From an uncultured Acetatifactor sp. (GTDB lineage Bacteria > Bacillota > Clostridia > Lachnospirales > Lachnospiraceae): a DNA stretch of 64,000 nt. Shown piece by piece: positions 62,244-64,000 of this stretch. Position 1 is the first letter of the stretch. Each line of letters begins with the position of its first letter. Made by a program: the position numbers and the translations under genes. The stretch is taken from assembly GCA_910578815.1 (NCBI GenBank), contig CAJTSE010000004.1:161306-225305 (forward strand), written 5' to 3'. The notes beneath the pieces were generated by a model that did not search any database, was not told where the DNA came from, and worked only from the letters and a program-made list of their open reading frames with translations.

Positions 62244-62477
62244 AAACATCACAGCAGAAAAACAAGCGGCTGCGAAGCAGACATTTGTTTTTCTGTGATG
62301 TTTAACGAGCAAGCAGCCTGCGTCAGCAGGCAGGGAAGCGCAATGAGAACGAAGTTCGCAGTGCGCGTGCTTGCGAGTAAAAGCAAAGCATAAAGTGACA
62401 TGCTGTCCCAAGCAGACATTTGTTTTTCTGTGATGTTTAACGAGCAAGCAGCCTGCGTCAGCAGGCAGGGAAGCGCA
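62244..62477 (+). repeat. Structured tandem repeat upstream of the FliD-like gene
   Basis: A 68-bp unit is present twice without mismatch (62275-62342 and 62410-62477; 135-bp period). Each contains GCCTGC-gtca-GCAGGC and a GCAAGCA/TGCTTGC stem. The first copy is also part of a long inverted repeat (62244-62265 with 62285-62303; AAACATCACAG... / ...CTGTGATGTTT) that includes the GAAAAACAAGCGGCT module shared with 43514-43552. No gene is seen in 62203-62557. Confidence 0.8.
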
Positions 62478-62557
62478 GGCCCGTGCTTGCGAGCATAAGT
62501 AAGCCGTTGGGAAACGGCAAAAAAGTAATTGCATACATATATACAGGGAGGTGCGAT

Positions 62558-63757
62558 ATGGGTATTAATATTCATGAGAAACAGGACGTTTCATTCTTGT
62601 TCCCCAGTATCGGGAGCGGTGCCGCAGGTGTGGCGGGCAGCAGCTGGCTCAGTGATTATGCCGCACTTAAGAACGGCAGTTACGGAAAGCTGATGAAGGC
62701 GTATTACGCAGGTGACAAGGATTCTAGTACCACTGCGGGAAGCACAAGGAGCAGTGAAAAAAACATACTTAAAAAACTGGAAGCAGAGAAAAAAAATCCA
62801 AAGGTTTCCAAAGAGGTGCAGAAGGCCAATTCTAATTTGACGTCCGGGCTTTCAAGCCTAAAGGGTTCCCTTTCAACATTGCAGAACAGTTCAACTTATA
62901 CGGATACGGAAAATGGCAGGAGCGCCGCAGATAAGGTGGTTTCTGCCGTGAAGTCCTTTGTGACGGATTATAATAATGTGGTGAATGCGTCAAAGGATTC
63001 TACGCTGACCAGTAAAACGGCTTATGTGGCAAATATGATGAGCAGTACGTCTGCGAATTCCAGTAAGCTTTCGGAAATCGGAGTAAGAGTAAATTCAAAC
63101 GGTACGCTTGAAGTGGATGAGGCGAAGTTGAAGTCGGCGGACCTTAATAAGGTGCAGGAGCTGTTTTCTTCCGATAATATTATGAGCTACGGCTCCAGGC
63201 TGGCATCCCGCGTTCAGTTTGCAGGTACTTCGTCCATCAAGAATACCACGGACAGCGTGGAGTCAAGTAAACCGGTTGTTACTGGTGCAGCCGGACTGAA
63301 GGCAGACAGCACGGCTCTTGCCTCTGATAAGTTATATGAGAAGGTGAAGGACAAGGAAGGCGCTGAAAAATACGATGTGGATAAAATTTTTGCCACTGCG
63401 AAAAGCTTTGTCGGCAATTATAACCGCATGTTCGATACGGCTGAATCCAGTTCAAATTCCGGCGTTTTGGCAAACCTGTCCTCCATCAGGGAAAAGACGG
63501 CGAAAAATGCGGATGTGCTGAAGCAGTTTGGCATTAATGTGGACGCCAAAGGCAGTATGAAGATCGACGAGGACACCTTTAAAAAGGCAGATATGTCCAA
63601 GGTACAGGAGTTTTTCAAGGATTACGGTTCTTCCATCGCAACCAACGCTTCGCTTGTGGATTACTATATGAACACGCAGGCGGGCGTAGGCAGCGGATAT
63701 ACGGCTGCAGGTGCATATAATGTACAGGGCGGTTCCGGCTTTAACGGCATAATGTAA
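62558..63757 (+). CDS. FliD-like protein with duplicated filament-cap-type domain
   Basis: 399 aa, no signal peptide or membrane helix; Ser/Ala/Lys-rich and polar. Two related segments (about residues 125-215 and 290-380) each follow the FliD C-terminal pattern: AVKSFVTDYNNVV ... LSEIGVRVNSNGTLEVDEAK and TAKSFVGNYNRMF ... LKQFGINVDAKGSMKIDED. GGGAGGTG precedes ATG 62558; the longer frame from 62483 runs through repeats. No flagellar gene is in the window. It may be a flagellar cap relative or a repurposed surface or secreted protein. Confidence 0.7.
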   Translation: MGINIHEKQDVSFLFPSIGSGAAGVAGSSWLSDYAALKNGSYGKLMKAYYAGDKDSSTTAGSTRSSEKNILKKLEAEKKNPKVSKEVQKANSNLTSGLSSLKGSLSTLQNSSTYTDTENGRSAADKVVSAVKSFVTDYNNVVNASKDSTLTSKTAYVANMMSSTSANSSKLSEIGVRVNSNGTLEVDEAKLKSADLNKVQELFSSDNIMSYGSRLASRVQFAGTSSIKNTTDSVESSKPVVTGAAGLKADSTALASDKLYEKVKDKEGAEKYDVDKIFATAKSFVGNYNRMFDTAESSSNSGVLANLSSIREKTAKNADVLKQFGINVDAKGSMKIDEDTFKKADMSKVQEFFKDYGSSIATNASLVDYYMNTQAGVGSGYTAAGAYNVQGGSGFNGIM

Positions 63758-63779
63758 AAATTTGCAAAGTTTTAGAATT

Positions 63780-63823
63780 AAATGCGAAAAGAGTTGAATA
63801 AACTCTATCGCATTTATTTTTTT
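63780..63823 (+). terminator. Terminator of the FliD-like gene
   Basis: AAATGCG...CGCATTT stem with inner AGAGTT/AACTCT, followed by a T-run (63817-63823). Confidence 0.8.
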
Positions 63824-63842
63824 ATCCATGAAAAACATAGAT

Positions 63843-63883
63843 AAAATGCGGTGGAGCCGAAAACTCTACCGCATTTTTTATTT
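63843..63883. terminator. Second tandem terminator-like hairpin
   Basis: AAAATGCGGTGGAG (63843-63856) with CTCTACCGCATTTT (63864-63877), then TTTATTTT. Its arms resemble those of the first terminator, so the two may be a duplicated structure. Confidence 0.65.
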
Positions 63884-63914
63884 TACCCAAAAGACGAAAA
63901 AGGAGGCGTTGGGC

Positions 63915-64000
63915 GTGAGAAAACCGTACAAAAAATTAACCTATGCAGACCGGCAGACAATAGAACGTATGAGCGGGCAGGGGATAGCACCGAAAGCAAT
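63915..64000 (+). mobile_element. IS30-type transposase, 5' end only
   Basis: GTG 63915 has AAGGAGG 8 bases upstream. The 28 visible codons read RKPYKKLTYADRQTIERMSG then QGIAPKA, the N-terminal helix-turn-helix typical of IS30 family transposases. It is cut by the window edge, and no inverted repeat can be confirmed. Confidence 0.6.

Noticed and set aside
62275..62477. CRISPR array
   Set aside because: Only two 68-bp repeats with internal coding-like palindromes and a 67-bp gap; no cas genes anywhere in the window.

Overview
The window looks like a chromosome segment of a gut-type Lachnospiraceae (Clostridia). This is inferred from moderate GC, strong AGGAGG-type Shine-Dalgarno (SD) sites, frequent TTG/GTG starts, BceRS-BceAB and FtsX-type ABC modules, DUF1538 with a tandem PII protein, DUF2200, and tRNAs without encoded CCA. 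There is no rRNA, no CRISPR array and no complete prophage. An IS30-type transposase begins at the right edge.

Layout. 0.3-4 kb: hypothetical protein, citrate synthase, DUF2974 hydrolase, convergent class-I amidotransferase. 4-9.3 kb: YfhO-type membrane protein, TetR regulator and ABC-2 exporter. 9.3-13.1 kb: NUDIX and FAD oxidoreductase genes, each behind a copy of the same promoter/operator, then three GNAT acetyltransferases. 13.3-18.4 kb: HD protein, alpha/beta hydrolase, ANT(6)-like adenylyltransferase, MFS transporter, two envelope proteins. 18.5-19.9 kb: purC and mazG. 19.9-26.1 kb: hexuronate (unsaturated uronate) catabolism, with a divergent AraC regulator, kduI, a KduD-like dehydrogenase, an RpiB-like isomerase, a KDPG aldolase fused to a VOC-like domain, and a KDG kinase. 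The promoter carries a cre-like site. 26.3-34.7 kb: tRNA-Leu(AAG), HipA-like kinase with DUF2200, small and broken genes, an XRE-methyltransferase/HAD/NUDIX minus-strand operon, and a membrane-GNAT fusion. 34.7-36.9 kb: a large putative effector with an OTU-like cysteine-protease C-terminus. 37-39.9 kb: TetR with an ABC/FtsX pair. 39.9-46.4 kb: a leader-peptide/attenuator-controlled ABC-DUF1854-ABC module plus a P-loop kinase. 46.4-50.8 kb: DUF1538 protein, tandem PII protein, ankyrin protein. 50.9-56.5 kb: tRNA-Val, a phosphoesterase/prolyl-tRNA-editing fusion, a lipoprotein pseudogene and a gene-poor stretch, then an ABC-class ATPase. 56.7-61.2 kb: BceRS-BceAB peptide-antibiotic sensing and detoxification module. 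61.3-64 kb: MATE and NUDIX remnants, structured tandem repeats, a FliD-like protein, IS30 start.

The most unusual layer is intergenic. At least five families of structured repeats occur here. One is about 97 bp, folds into three hairpins and ends in the SD of the following gene; two copies serve unrelated genes on opposite strands. Another starts on the stop codon of an upstream operon gene and keeps its pairing through compensatory changes between its two copies. Together with the leader ORF plus terminator before the DUF1854 ABC system and the OTU-like effector, these are the best candidates for undescribed biology. All functional statements are from reading the sequence; no searches were run.
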